A program made the position numbers and the translations under genes. The notes beneath the pieces are model-generated. The model ran no database searches and was not told the DNA's origin. It saw only the letters and a list, made by a program, of their open reading frames with translations. From Hyphomicrobiales bacterium (GTDB lineage Bacteria; Pseudomonadota; Alphaproteobacteria; Rhizobiales; Ancalomicrobiaceae): a stretch of DNA of 64,000 bases. Shown here piece by piece: positions 34,203 through 42,144 of this stretch (the stretch's first letter is position 1; each line of letters starts with the position of its first letter). Location of the stretch: positions 44,763 through 108,762 of the forward strand of contig JAJTBO010000011.1 of the NCBI GenBank assembly GCA_021286855.1, in the 5' to 3' direction.

Positions 34203-35255
34203 ATGGTAGACTCGGGCGACGATTCGTTGGCGAACCGGCGAGAGAGTGCCTTGGCCAAGACCCGACCCGCCGATCCTGCGGCCCTCTTCGACGACGACAC
34301 CGGCGGTCAGGGTGGGCTCGGCCTGCTGTTGTGGGGCTTCGCCACGGTGATCGCAGTGGTGCTCGGCTATGCGTCCTGGCAGTTCGCCCCGGCCGAGCGG
34401 TTCGACGCCGAGACGACGCGGACCGCCGCGCTGCCGGCCGCCGACGACGTCACCGGATCGATCGGCGACACGGACGCGGGAGCGGCCGCGCCGGCCGCCC
34501 GGATGGTCGGTGCGACGCGGTTTCCCGCCACGCCGATCGGCGCGCCCGAACCGCCGGTGACCAAGCGCGAAATCGAGCAACTGCGCGCCGATCTGCGCGA
34601 TCTGCAGCGCCGGATCGTGCAGATGGGCATGTCCGGCGACGGCGTCTCGCGTCGTCTCGACCGGTTGGAGGAGCGCATCGACGGCCTCGTCGCCAGCCGC
34701 GCCGCGCCGCCCGCTCCCGTCGCCGAGGCCGCCCCGGCGGCGCCGGAACCTCCGGCGGCGCCGGAGCCGATCGAACCGGCCGGGCGGGTCGCCGCCGTTC
34801 CGAGCGAACCGACCCCGGTCGTGACGGTGAAGGTGCCGCATCCGCGCCCCGAGATCGATCCGCCGGCGGTGACCGGGTCGTTGCCGCCGAAGGCCGCCCC
34901 GGGCAAGGCCGATCGCGAGACGGCCGCCGCGGCGCCGCATCCGACGCCGACCCCCGTCGAAGCCGCCGCCGCGCCCGGCGCGACGGTCTCCGCGGTCGAC
35001 GTCGGCGGCTATCGTTCGCTCGCCACCTTGAAGAAGTCGTGGTCCGACATGAGCGAGCGCTATGCCGAGTTCGGCAAGGGCGTCGAGCCGTTGGCGCGGT
35101 TGCGCGAGACCGATTCGGGCATGGAGGCGCGGCTCGTCGTCGGCCCCTACGCCAATCAGTCGGAAGCGGCCAAGACCTGCCTGCGGATGCGGGCGCTCGG
35201 CGTCAACTGCGCGGTGACCGGCTACGCCGGCCAGCCGCTCTCGGCGTTGCGCTGA
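34203..35255 (+). CDS. SPOR-domain membrane protein
   Basis: A 350-aa protein with one membrane helix near residues 38-58 (GLGLLLWGFATVIAVVLGYASW), a short coiled-coil stretch (EIEQLRADLRDLQRRI), a long Pro/Ala-rich linker, and a C-terminal SPOR-like domain (about 265-345) with RLVVGPYANQSEAAKTCLRMR. SPOR domains bind denuded peptidoglycan, often at the division septum, so a role in cell-wall work is likely. Confidence 0.7.
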   Translation: MVDSGDDSLANRRESALAKTRPADPAALFDDDTGGQGGLGLLLWGFATVIAVVLGYASWQFAPAERFDAETTRTAALPAADDVTGSIGDTDAGAAAPAARMVGATRFPATPIGAPEPPVTKREIEQLRADLRDLQRRIVQMGMSGDGVSRRLDRLEERIDGLVASRAAPPAPVAEAAPAAPEPPAAPEPIEPAGRVAAVPSEPTPVVTVKVPHPRPEIDPPAVTGSLPPKAAPGKADRETAAAAPHPTPTPVEAAAAPGATVSAVDVGGYRSLATLKKSWSDMSERYAEFGKGVEPLARLRETDSGMEARLVVGPYANQSEAAKTCLRMRALGVNCAVTGYAGQPLSALR

Positions 35256-35259
35256 GCCT

Positions 35260-35994
35260 TCAGCCGACCTGCGACAGCGCCGGAAAGGTCTCGATCAGCC
35301 AGAACGACAGCCGTTCGATGCCGCCGGTGAGAAAGGCGAGGCCGGTGACGACGAGGAGGCCGCCGGTGATCTTCTCGACCAATCCCATCTGCGCCCGGAA
35401 CTTCTGCATCAGAGCCATGAACGGCCGCGAGAAGGCGGCGGCGGCGAGGAACGGCACGCCGAGGCCGGCGGCGTAGACGGCGAGCAGCGCCGCCCCCTGC
35501 CCGACCGTGTCGCGGCTCGCCGCCACGCCGAGGATCGCCGCCAGCACCGGCCCGATGCACGGCGTCCAACCGAAGCCGAAGGCGAGGCCGACGACATAGG
35601 CCCCGAGCGGTCCGGCCGGCTTGCGGCCGACCTGCACCCGCGCCTCGCGATAGAGCAAGGGGATGCGGAAGAGGCCGAGGAAATGCAGCCCCATGACGAC
35701 GATGACGAGGCCGGCGGCCGGCGCGAGAACGTCGAGATGCGAGCGCACCAGATTGCCGAAGACCGAGGCGGTCGCGCCGAGCGCCACGAACACCGTGGAG
35801 AAGCCGGCGACGAAGGCTGCGGCCGATCCGAAGATCCGCCGGCGCGCCGCCTCCCAGCCCGATCCGGTCATCTCGTCGAGGCTCGCCCCGGCGATGAAGG
35901 CGAGGTAGGGCGGCACCAGGGGCAACACGCAGGGACTGACGAAGGACAGGAGACCGGCCCCGAAGGTGCCGAGAATGGTGAGGTCGGACGTCAT
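35260..35994 (-). CDS. CcdA/DsbD-type thiol:disulfide interchange membrane protein
   Basis: A 244-aa protein with six membrane helices that passes reducing equivalents from cytoplasmic thioredoxin to the periplasm for cytochrome c maturation. The two conserved cysteines are in LSFVSPCVLPLVPPYLAF and FGWTPCIGPVLAAI, as in CcdA. The ATG at 35994 places the first helix correctly. Longer starts are unsupported. Confidence 0.87.
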   Translation of the reverse strand: MTSDLTILGTFGAGLLSFVSPCVLPLVPPYLAFIAGASLDEMTGSGWEAARRRIFGSAAAFVAGFSTVFVALGATASVFGNLVRSHLDVLAPAAGLVIVVMGLHFLGLFRIPLLYREARVQVGRKPAGPLGAYVVGLAFGFGWTPCIGPVLAAILGVAASRDTVGQGAALLAVYAAGLGVPFLAAAAFSRPFMALMQKFRAQMGLVEKITGGLLVVTGLAFLTGGIERLSFWLIETFPALSQVG

Positions 35995-36134
35995 GGGGCG
36001 GCGGAACTCCTCGAACTCGGTCGGCATCGGGACGCGAGGCGTTCCTAACCGAAAACGCGGCCGCGATGAAATCACCTTCGCGACACTCGCGAATTGACCG
36101 ATGGGAGGTCGCCGTCTCGACGCTTCGCCGGCGC

Positions 36135-36163
36135 TTGACCCGCCCCATCCCCTCCCCTTATGG
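36135..36163 (+). promoter_or_regulatory. tRNA-Lys promoter
   Basis: TTGACC, a 17-base spacer and TTATGG lie just before the tRNA. Confidence 0.5.
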
Positions 36164-36177
36164 TCCGGCCGCGCTGG

Positions 36178-36252
36178 GGGCCGGTAGCTCAGCGGTAGAG
36201 CACGTGACTTTTAATCATGTGGTCGCGGGTTCGATCCCCGCCCGGCTCACCA
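36178..36252 (+). tRNA. tRNA-Lys (TTT), integration site of the island
   Basis: A complete 75-base tRNA. The acceptor stem is GGGCCGG/CCGGCTC, the anticodon loop CTTTTAA has TTT at 36210-36212, and CCA is encoded. Its 3' 47 bases (36206-36252) are repeated at 47372-47418, so the element supplies the present 3' half. Confidence 0.97.
36206..36252 (+). repeat. attL: 47-bp direct repeat in tRNA-Lys
   Basis: It is identical to 47372-47418, beginning at GACTTTTAATCATG in the anticodon arm and ending at CCA. It defines the left end of the element. Confidence 0.92.
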
Positions 36253-36289
36253 ACAAAATCAAATACTTGACGTGATTTTCCAGCCAAAA

Positions 36290-36328
36290 TGACCCCATGA
36301 AATTGGAAATGGGGTCAGCATGGGGTCA
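36290..36328. promoter_or_regulatory. Arm-type repeat cluster at the left end
   Basis: One inverted TGACCCCA (36290-36297) and two direct TGGGGTCA (36310-36317, 36321-36328) are present. The 19-base TGGGGTCAGCATGGGGTCA is identical to 47190-47208 at the right end. These probably bind integrase or the excisionase. No gene lies between attL and 36434. Confidence 0.55.
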
Positions 36329-36433
36329 GGCTTTCGAATGGCTAAACGGCAGACGGGGCACCATGACGCCTCGTGAGTACGACGAACGGCACCGGCGCCG
36401 AAGCTTGGCGTGCATTGGAGCGCGAGCGACCAA

Positions 36434-36994
36434 ATGACCGACGAAAAATTGCCAACGAATGATCCAGGCCTTGACCTTCTGCCCTTCACCACCGAGGCCT
36501 GTGCGGCGTTGGGCTACGTCAAGGTCGATGCAGCGGAGTGGTTGGCAGGTGAGATCACCGCAGCGATGAACCGCAACAATGGGCGATCCATCCGCGAAGG
36601 CGGAAAGCGTCTGACAAAAGAAGAGCGACAGGCACTCGGGATACCCGTCGGAGGCGGACACTTGAACTATGTCGTGTGGCAGTCGCTCACTGAAAAGGGA
36701 CGACGCGACCCGATCGCGAGCTTCGACGTGACGTGCAGCCGGGCGCTGGCGAACGCGCGTCGCGCTGCCAGTCTCATGCGCCTTCGGAAGGTGCTAGACA
36801 CTTCGACGGGAAGGGCCGTTTTCGCTGGCGTGAGGGTCTCTGCCCTATCGATCGGGTGCCAAGCTTCGAAGGCAATAGCTGGCGTGCTGTTCGATACGCC
36901 GCCAGCCCTGCCCCTCAGTGAGTGCGACCGTGAGACGTGTAGCTGCGACCTCATCGCGGTTTCTCGATACGAGGTCGCCAAGCGAAAGGGTTGA
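36434..36994 (+). CDS. Unknown island protein with C-terminal Cys cluster
   Basis: A 186-aa protein, the only plus-strand gene of the element and visibly lower in GC than the chromosome. The middle is basic and helical (DVTCSRALANARRAASLMRL). The C-terminal part has SECDRETCSCDL, a tight cysteine group that could bind metal. ATG 36434 is preferred over an in-frame GTG eight codons upstream. No family is recognised. Its place beside attL suggests cargo or a regulator. Confidence 0.55.
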   Translation: MTDEKLPTNDPGLDLLPFTTEACAALGYVKVDAAEWLAGEITAAMNRNNGRSIREGGKRLTKEERQALGIPVGGGHLNYVVWQSLTEKGRRDPIASFDVTCSRALANARRAASLMRLRKVLDTSTGRAVFAGVRVSALSIGCQASKAIAGVLFDTPPALPLSECDRETCSCDLIAVSRYEVAKRKG

Positions 36995-37041
36995 CCCCGT
37001 CGTGTAGCCCGATGCCCGATTTCATTCGCGAGGCGTAACGG

Positions 37042-37269
37042 CTACCGCGGGCCGATGCCTTTCGTCCGGGCCGCCCGCGCCATGGCCGACGCCATGGCGT
37101 CGTCGTCGGCGCGCATCTCGGCGAGCTCTCGCTCGAGGCGCTGGTAGATCGGCAGATAGGCGCCCCCCTCTGAACCGGCGTCGACCATGATCCTGGCGAG
37201 ACCGTCTAGCGCTCTCTCGATGCGCTCGGCGGTGACCGGTTCAGGCTGGCGGGGGCGAGGCGGTTTCAT
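37042..37269 (-). CDS. Small helical island protein (75 aa)
   Basis: A short basic protein starting MKPPRPRQPEPV, with a helical body (ERIERALDGLARIMVDAG, RLERELAEMRADDDAMAS). A GGAGTGG ribosome-binding site lies before the ATG, two bases after the 99-aa gene stop. It is the last gene of a three-gene operon. Function unknown. Confidence 0.55.
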   Translation of the reverse strand: MKPPRPRQPEPVTAERIERALDGLARIMVDAGSEGGAYLPIYQRLERELAEMRADDDAMASAMARAARTKGIGPR

Positions 37270-37271
37270 GG

Positions 37272-37571
37272 TCACCACTCCGCGGCAAGCCGCTCGACGG
37301 CGACGACGAGCGATCGGGCGAGCGCGCGGGCCTCGTCGGGCCACACCTCCTCGACGCAGAGGTGGGCGAGCACCTTCGCCGCGCCGGCGGCGTCCTCGGC
37401 AGTGGCGATCGGCGCGGCGGCAACGGCGCGCACGGCGTCGCGCTCGGCGATGCCGGCGGCGCTCGCCGCCGAGGCGGCGGCGTCGTCGATCCGGTCGCCA
37501 GCGTCGAGCCGATCGATAGCGGTGCGGTAGCGAGCAGCGGCGTCGAAGAAGGCAGAAGCGGCCTCGATCAT
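37272..37571 (-). CDS. Small helical island protein (99 aa)
   Basis: An alanine-rich all-helical protein (MIEAASAFFDAAARYRTAID...). The start follows GGGGGGTGGAA. It lies eleven bases after the 108-aa gene and two before the 75-aa gene. Function unknown. Confidence 0.55.
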   Translation of the reverse strand: MIEAASAFFDAAARYRTAIDRLDAGDRIDDAAASAASAAGIAERDAVRAVAAAPIATAEDAAGAAKVLAHLCVEEVWPDEARALARSLVVAVERLAAEW

Positions 37572-37582
37572 TTCCACCCCCC

Positions 37583-37909
37583 TCAGACGGTCGCGGCGGC
37601 CGGCAACGACAGGGCAAGGAACGCCTCGGCGACCCTTGCCGAAAGAATTGCAGCGTGCGCCGGCCACCGCGCGGTTTCGGCGAGTGGCGCGAGAATGACG
37701 GAGAGCGTCGCGACGTCTTCGCGCGAGGAGAGCGGGGTTTCGCCGAGGCAATTGATGATCAAGCCCGCCGCCGCCTCGGTGGCGGCCCACGCGTCGCCGA
37801 GAAGGGCGATCACTTCCTCGCCTTCACTCGCGGCCGTCGCCGCCAACACGGCTTGTTGCGAATTCATAATTGCCGAGAGTGAGCTCACGAGTTCTGCGAC
37901 GGTAGACAT
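37583..37909 (-). CDS. Small helical island protein (108 aa), first gene of the left-end operon
   Basis: A helical protein (MSTVAELVSSLSAIMNSQQ...). ATG 37909 is chosen because GGAGGT lies nine bases before it. An upstream ATG overlaps that ribosome-binding site. It is preceded by an AT-rich control region with two dyads, so it heads its own operon. Function unknown. Confidence 0.6.
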   Translation of the reverse strand: MSTVAELVSSLSAIMNSQQAVLAATAASEGEEVIALLGDAWAATEAAAGLIINCLGETPLSSREDVATLSVILAPLAETARWPAHAAILSARVAEAFLALSLPAAATV

Positions 37910-37963
37910 TGTGTTTACCTCCATTTGATGCGATGAGCGCAATCTTTCACGAAATATAAACTT

Positions 37964-38031
37964 CGTCAATGCTTTGGAATATTTCCAACTATTCGGATTT
38001 TTTCCATCTGATTGGTTGGATTTATTCCAAC
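37964..38031 (-). promoter_or_regulatory. Promoter and twin TTGGA-N5-TCCAA operators
   Basis: Reading on the minus strand, TTGACG (37964-37969) is a good -35 for the 108-aa gene. Directly upstream is the perfect dyad TTGGAATATTTCCAA (37974-37988, plus-strand reading). A second dyad GTTGGATTTATTCCAAC lies at 38015-38031. The centres are 42 bp apart, four helical turns. They sit in a 150-base AT-rich gap that has no gene. Confidence 0.55.
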
Positions 38032-38105
38032 GAATATTTGAGAGAAGGGGCGACGACCTCGAACGAGACGCCGCCAACGTTCAGAAGCATGTCGCCCCCT
38101 CCTCA

Positions 38106-40808
38106 TCAGATGAAGCTGTCACCCGTATCGCCGAGCGCGCCCCGGAGCGCCGCGCGAACCGGAGCCTGTGCGGCGCCGGCCCCGGAAGCATTGACGCGGA
38201 CAGGGACTTCGACGCCCTGCGAAAGCACCGCCCGGATGTCGGCGAGGATCTGCTCGGCAGCGCTCCGGACGAGGCCGGACTGTCGACCGAGGCCGTTCGC
38301 GACGCCCTCGCCAGCCGCCGAACCGGCATCCTCGCCGGCACCGGCCGCCCCAGGCCAGACCGAGTGGGGCGACAGGTCCGGCTTCGTGATCCGCATGGGA
38401 TCGGACATCGCCCGGCCGCGGGCCGCTTCCGGATCGCGACGGAACTCGTCCTGCGCCCGGCGCGACTTCTCCCACATGTCCGGCGTGATCTTCTGATCGA
38501 GCCGGTAGGGGTAACCCTCCGGCGTCATCGGGTTCACGGCCTCGCCGAGGTCACGAAGCATCATGACCGGGCCGAGGGCGCGCCCGGAGAGCCCGACGAA
38601 GCGCCCCGCACCTGACAGCCAAGGGAACTTCGCCAACGCGCGCGCACCCCACCAGCCCCCTTCCTTGGTAATCGCGGCCGTCGTCGCGGCGGTTGCGCCA
38701 CCGCCCTTCGAGGCGGCCAGGGTAGCCGCAGCGCTGGCGTTGGAAGCGCCTGCGCCGGTGAAGAAGCGGGTGATGCCGACGAGGGACTTCCAAGAAAGGT
38801 ACCCACCCGCACCGAGGGAGGCACCGGTTCCGAGCCACGACAGAGACCGCGCCACGTCCGGGTGATCTTTTTGAAGCCGCTCGAAAGCCCCGGTGCCTTT
38901 CCCGACGAGACGCGAGAGCCAATCCGCGCCGGTCGCCATGTCGGTTGTCACCGGGGCGGTGATCGTCGCCGCAAGATTGTCGATCGACGATTTCAAACCC
39001 TGCTGAGAGGCGATCAAGTTTTCGCCCGACAGACGCACCGCATCGAGGCCCATCGCCTGCCCATACATGGCAGCGTGGTTTTCGAATGCCTTTCGCTGTC
39101 CGACCATCTTCAGTGCGAAGTCGGCCGTCCGACGATCGAAGGTCGCGCCCCACCAATGCTCACGCTCGGCGTCCGACATGCCCTTGGCTTTGAGCCTTTC
39201 CTCGACGCCCCACACCCACTTGTCGGGATCGGTGCGCGCTGTCTCGTAGTCCCGGATGTGGTGGCCGGGCCGGATGACCGCCGCGTCGGCACCCTCCTTC
39301 ATCTTTACGTCGGACGGATCGAGGAGCCCCGCATGAAAGAGGTTCGCAACGCCTTGCTTCGTCATGCGACCGGAGAACGCGTGCTGGTAGAAGGAGGCAA
39401 TCGACGTACCCGCCTGCGAGCCCCCGATCTCCTGCGCCAGCGAGTTCGCGGTGGTGAAGAGAAACCGATCCGAGAGCCGCATGCCGGCGTTCCGGCTGTA
39501 TGTCGCGATTTCCCGCTGCTCTTCCGGCGTGATCGTGCCGCCCATAACCTGCCGGGCCTTGACCATCGCGTCGACGTAGGCCCGGAACTCCTCGGCATTC
39601 TTCGCGCGGCCCAACGTCTCCGCGCCCTTGACGTAGAACCGAACACCCTCGGCGCCGGTCGTGTCGCCGGTGGCAAGCATGGCGGCGCGGGCTTGCGCCA
39701 TGATCTCAGTCGCCGCCGCCGCTTCGTGTCGTTCCTGGATGACAGACCGAGCCTCCTTCGAGAGCTCGAGAACTTCCTCCTTCCGCAGGGCCGGATACCG
39801 TTTCGTCAACTCGTCGGCCTGAAGCTTCGCCGCGGCGATCTCGCTGGAATTCATGCCGGCTGCCCGCATCTGCGCGAGGCGCTGCTCGTATGTTGCTCCG
39901 GCACCCAGCGCCGACGCCGTCTCGCGGACGATCGCGGGGCCGGCGAACGGGGCGAGCATCCCGACCGACTGACGGAACGACGAGCGACGAGCCTCGGCGT
40001 CGCGCAGCGCGTCGCGTGCCTGCCGTTCGCGCCGCCGCCTCTCCTCTTCGACCATCCGCCGGTTCGCGGCGGCCTGATCCGCGGCCTCACGAGCGAACTC
40101 GCGGGCAAGAGCTTCACGACGTCGACGGGCGCCCTGTTCGACGGCGGCGACCTTCTCGGCTTCCGCCCGCTTCACCGCTTCGGCCGCGCGGAGGCTGGCG
40201 GCGATCTTCTCTGCCTCGGCCCGCTTCTCGGCCTCTGCCGATCGAAGGTTCGCCGACGCCTCTTCGTTCGCGGCGCGCACCATTTCTTTCGAAAGGCTGT
40301 CCCGCATCCGGGCCGCCTTTGAGGCCTCGATCGCCTCCTTCTGAAGCGCGGCCGTGACCTTGGCGGCCTGCGCCGCGAGCATCGCCTCGGCAGCATTCAC
40401 CTCGCCGGCAGCGATGCCGAGGGAGTGTAGGCCGGCGGCCGACTTCTGAACCGTGGCCTCTTGCCGGGCGAGTTGCTTGGCGGCCTGATCGGCGGCGCGG
40501 GTCGCAGCTTGGTAGGCGACCGTCATCGCCTTCGCCGGCTTCTCGACCGCGATCAGGTCGGTGGCGAGCGCGCGCACCTTGGCGCGCGCCCGCTCGTTCG
40601 CTGCGCCGAACTCGGCGAGGCGACGCTCGGCTTCCCGATGTTGCGCAATCTTGGCGAGGGCCGTGGAGATCTCCGAGAGCCCCGTAGCCTTCACGCTGCC
40701 AAGCGACTTCGCCGCCCGCTCGACGCCGGCCAAGTTGGCCGCGGCGGCTTTGGCGGGTGACGTCTTGTCGATCAGCGAGACGACGAGCCGACTTTCAAAA
40801 GTTGACAT
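38106..40808 (-). CDS. Phage tail tape-measure-like protein
   Basis: A 900-aa protein. Residues 1-285 are almost pure alanine/lysine/glutamate coiled coil, with many EKRAEAEKIAASLRAAEAVK-type heptads. A globular tape-measure-like core follows (about 290-640). A hydrophobic, glycine-rich segment (about 660-760, SWLGTGASLGAGGYLSW, GRALGPVMMLRDLGEAVNP) comes before the acidic end. This layout and the N-terminal MSTFESRLVVSLIDKTSPAKAAAANL match tail tape-measure proteins, which set tail length and form the DNA channel in long-tailed phages. It is the only structural phage gene recognised in the element. Confidence 0.75.
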   Translation of the reverse strand: MSTFESRLVVSLIDKTSPAKAAAANLAGVERAAKSLGSVKATGLSEISTALAKIAQHREAERRLAEFGAANERARAKVRALATDLIAVEKPAKAMTVAYQAATRAADQAAKQLARQEATVQKSAAGLHSLGIAAGEVNAAEAMLAAQAAKVTAALQKEAIEASKAARMRDSLSKEMVRAANEEASANLRSAEAEKRAEAEKIAASLRAAEAVKRAEAEKVAAVEQGARRRREALAREFAREAADQAAANRRMVEEERRRRERQARDALRDAEARRSSFRQSVGMLAPFAGPAIVRETASALGAGATYEQRLAQMRAAGMNSSEIAAAKLQADELTKRYPALRKEEVLELSKEARSVIQERHEAAAATEIMAQARAAMLATGDTTGAEGVRFYVKGAETLGRAKNAEEFRAYVDAMVKARQVMGGTITPEEQREIATYSRNAGMRLSDRFLFTTANSLAQEIGGSQAGTSIASFYQHAFSGRMTKQGVANLFHAGLLDPSDVKMKEGADAAVIRPGHHIRDYETARTDPDKWVWGVEERLKAKGMSDAEREHWWGATFDRRTADFALKMVGQRKAFENHAAMYGQAMGLDAVRLSGENLIASQQGLKSSIDNLAATITAPVTTDMATGADWLSRLVGKGTGAFERLQKDHPDVARSLSWLGTGASLGAGGYLSWKSLVGITRFFTGAGASNASAAATLAASKGGGATAATTAAITKEGGWWGARALAKFPWLSGAGRFVGLSGRALGPVMMLRDLGEAVNPMTPEGYPYRLDQKITPDMWEKSRRAQDEFRRDPEAARGRAMSDPMRITKPDLSPHSVWPGAAGAGEDAGSAAGEGVANGLGRQSGLVRSAAEQILADIRAVLSQGVEVPVRVNASGAGAAQAPVRAALRGALGDTGDSFI

Positions 40809-40812
40809 GTGG

Positions 40813-40962
40813 TCACCTCATGACTTCGCGAATTTTTTCCGCATGTGACTGAAGTTGCATCGGATCGTTCTCCATACGGAGGAAGGAGGAAGGAATAATC
40901 GGTATTTCCGATCGATACTCATACCTTGCGGCGGCGCACCGCTCGTCATCGAAAACACTCAT
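40813..40962 (-). CDS. Very small protein upstream of the tape-measure gene
   Basis: A 49-aa frame beginning MSVFDDERCAAARYEYRSEI with AGGGA six bases before the ATG and ending four bases before the tape-measure ATG. Small genes in this position often encode tail assembly chaperones, but no similarity is visible. A 7-bp stem-loop AAAATAC-GA-GTATTTT lies upstream (40979-40994). Confidence 0.4.
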   Translation of the reverse strand: MSVFDDERCAAARYEYRSEIPIIPSSFLRMENDPMQLQSHAEKIREVMR

Positions 40963-41066
40963 ACGGTCCCTAGACCAAAAAATACGAGTATTTTCAAATA
41001 GTTGAAGCGATACAGCCTGCTTCTTCATGGTGCGGTGCCTATCGTCCATAGTTTGGTCTATCGATT

Positions 41067-41618
41067 TCACCGATTGAACATCGACGCGAAACGGTCTGAG
41101 CGGAACCGCGCGCACCGTTCGAGAAACCATTCAACCGACGCTGGCATCGTGGGCTCGTCGCCGGTGGCTTCGGGAGTGGCCTGCGCTTCTTCGGCGACCG
41201 GCTCGGCGGTGCTCGCCGCTTCGGTGGCCGTGGGACTGGGAAGCACGGGAGGCGGGGCAGAAGACGCGGCGACAGGTTCGATCGTGGGTGGCGTTGCGAC
41301 GGGCGCGTCGGTGGCCTCCACCGCCGCAGGCTCCCACCACCGAGCGGGCCTCTGTTCGATCGTCGCGGTCGGGTTCGTGCGCGCCAGGACGCGGTTCCAT
41401 GCCGCGTCGACACTGGCGTCGGCGCTGGCCTGCGCCGGCGTGTCGGGATCGGCCGTCGCGGCGTCCTCGCCGTAGACGCGGGCGAGTACCCGACCCCACG
41501 TCGCGTCGATCGACCCATTCGACGCAAGAGACGACACGGCCTCCCCGCTCGCACGTGCGATCGCACGATCCCAGAACTCATCAAAAACTTCAGCTTCAGA
41601 TGCGGGCACTTTCCTCAT
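41067..41618 (-). CDS. Unknown island protein with internal repeat and Pro/Ala-rich middle
   Basis: A 183-aa protein. Two copies of a short motif, IDATWGRVLAR and VDAAWNRVLAR, lie about 35 residues apart in the N-terminal half. A low-complexity Pro/Ala/Thr stretch follows, then a compact end (SVEWFLERCARFRSDRF). GAGGTG is a good ribosome-binding site five bases before the ATG. Position before the tape-measure gene suggests a tail or assembly role, but this is not proven. Confidence 0.5.
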   Translation of the reverse strand: MRKVPASEAEVFDEFWDRAIARASGEAVSSLASNGSIDATWGRVLARVYGEDAATADPDTPAQASADASVDAAWNRVLARTNPTATIEQRPARWWEPAAVEATDAPVATPPTIEPVAASSAPPPVLPSPTATEAASTAEPVAEEAQATPEATGDEPTMPASVEWFLERCARFRSDRFASMFNR

Positions 41619-41626
41619 TGCACACC

Positions 41627-41857
41627 TCAGTGATGGGTCGGAATTGTCTTGAGGACGGCGACGACGGCGTCGGCGTCGAGGCCGCGGGACCAGAGGGCAA
41701 CCGCAGTGGCGCGATGGCGGATAGCCAGGGGGTGGGCGAAGAGGCGGGCACCGTCGCTTCGGACCGCGGCGCGACCTTCCGCTTCCCCGGCCGTGCGGGC
41801 GTCGTCGAGAAGTTCAGCGGCCGCTTCGACGCCCGCGGGAAATTTCACGGGGTCCAT
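41627..41857 (-). CDS. Small island protein (76 aa)
   Basis: A short protein starting MDPVKFPAGVEAAAELLDD. Its start overlaps the 99-aa gene upstream by 13 bases, and its stop is eight bases before the next gene. No family is recognised. Confidence 0.45.
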   Translation of the reverse strand: MDPVKFPAGVEAAAELLDDARTAGEAEGRAAVRSDGARLFAHPLAIRHRATAVALWSRGLDADAVVAVLKTIPTHH

Positions 41858-42144
41858 GGGAGAGCGTCCTCAATGAACTGCGACGAAGCGGGCTTGTTGG
41901 TCTTCACATCCCGCTTCGGACGGGCCAGCGCGGAGCCAGCCGTGTTCGCCGCGCGTCTCGGCGCAGGATCTTCGGCGGGCGAGAGCATCACATCCCAAAC
42001 CGCCTCGGTGCCTTCCGAGAGCTCGGCGCGCTCGTCCTTCATGACGACGACCCGTGCACCCGCGAGGCGACCCACGAAGTAACGGTTCCCCCGCGAGGAC
42101 ACTTTTTCATAGAGGCGAAAGAATTTGATCCTCTCGTCGATCAT
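41845..42144 (-). CDS. Small island protein (99 aa)
   Basis: Starts MIDERIKFFRLYEKVSSRGN with an ATGA overlap to the gene before. The N-terminal half looks like a small beta domain (RYFVGRLAGARVVVMKDE) and the rest is loose. No firm family. Similar short proteins are often seen on integrated elements. Confidence 0.55.
   Translation of the reverse strand: MIDERIKFFRLYEKVSSRGNRYFVGRLAGARVVVMKDERAELSEGTEAVWDVMLSPAEDPAPRRAANTAGSALARPKRDVKTNKPASSQFIEDALPWTP

Noticed and set aside
38106..40808. Idea that this is a chromosome segregation or SMC-like coiled-coil protein
   Set aside because: There is no ATPase head or hinge, and the globular core plus hydrophobic glycine-rich segment fits a tape-measure protein better.
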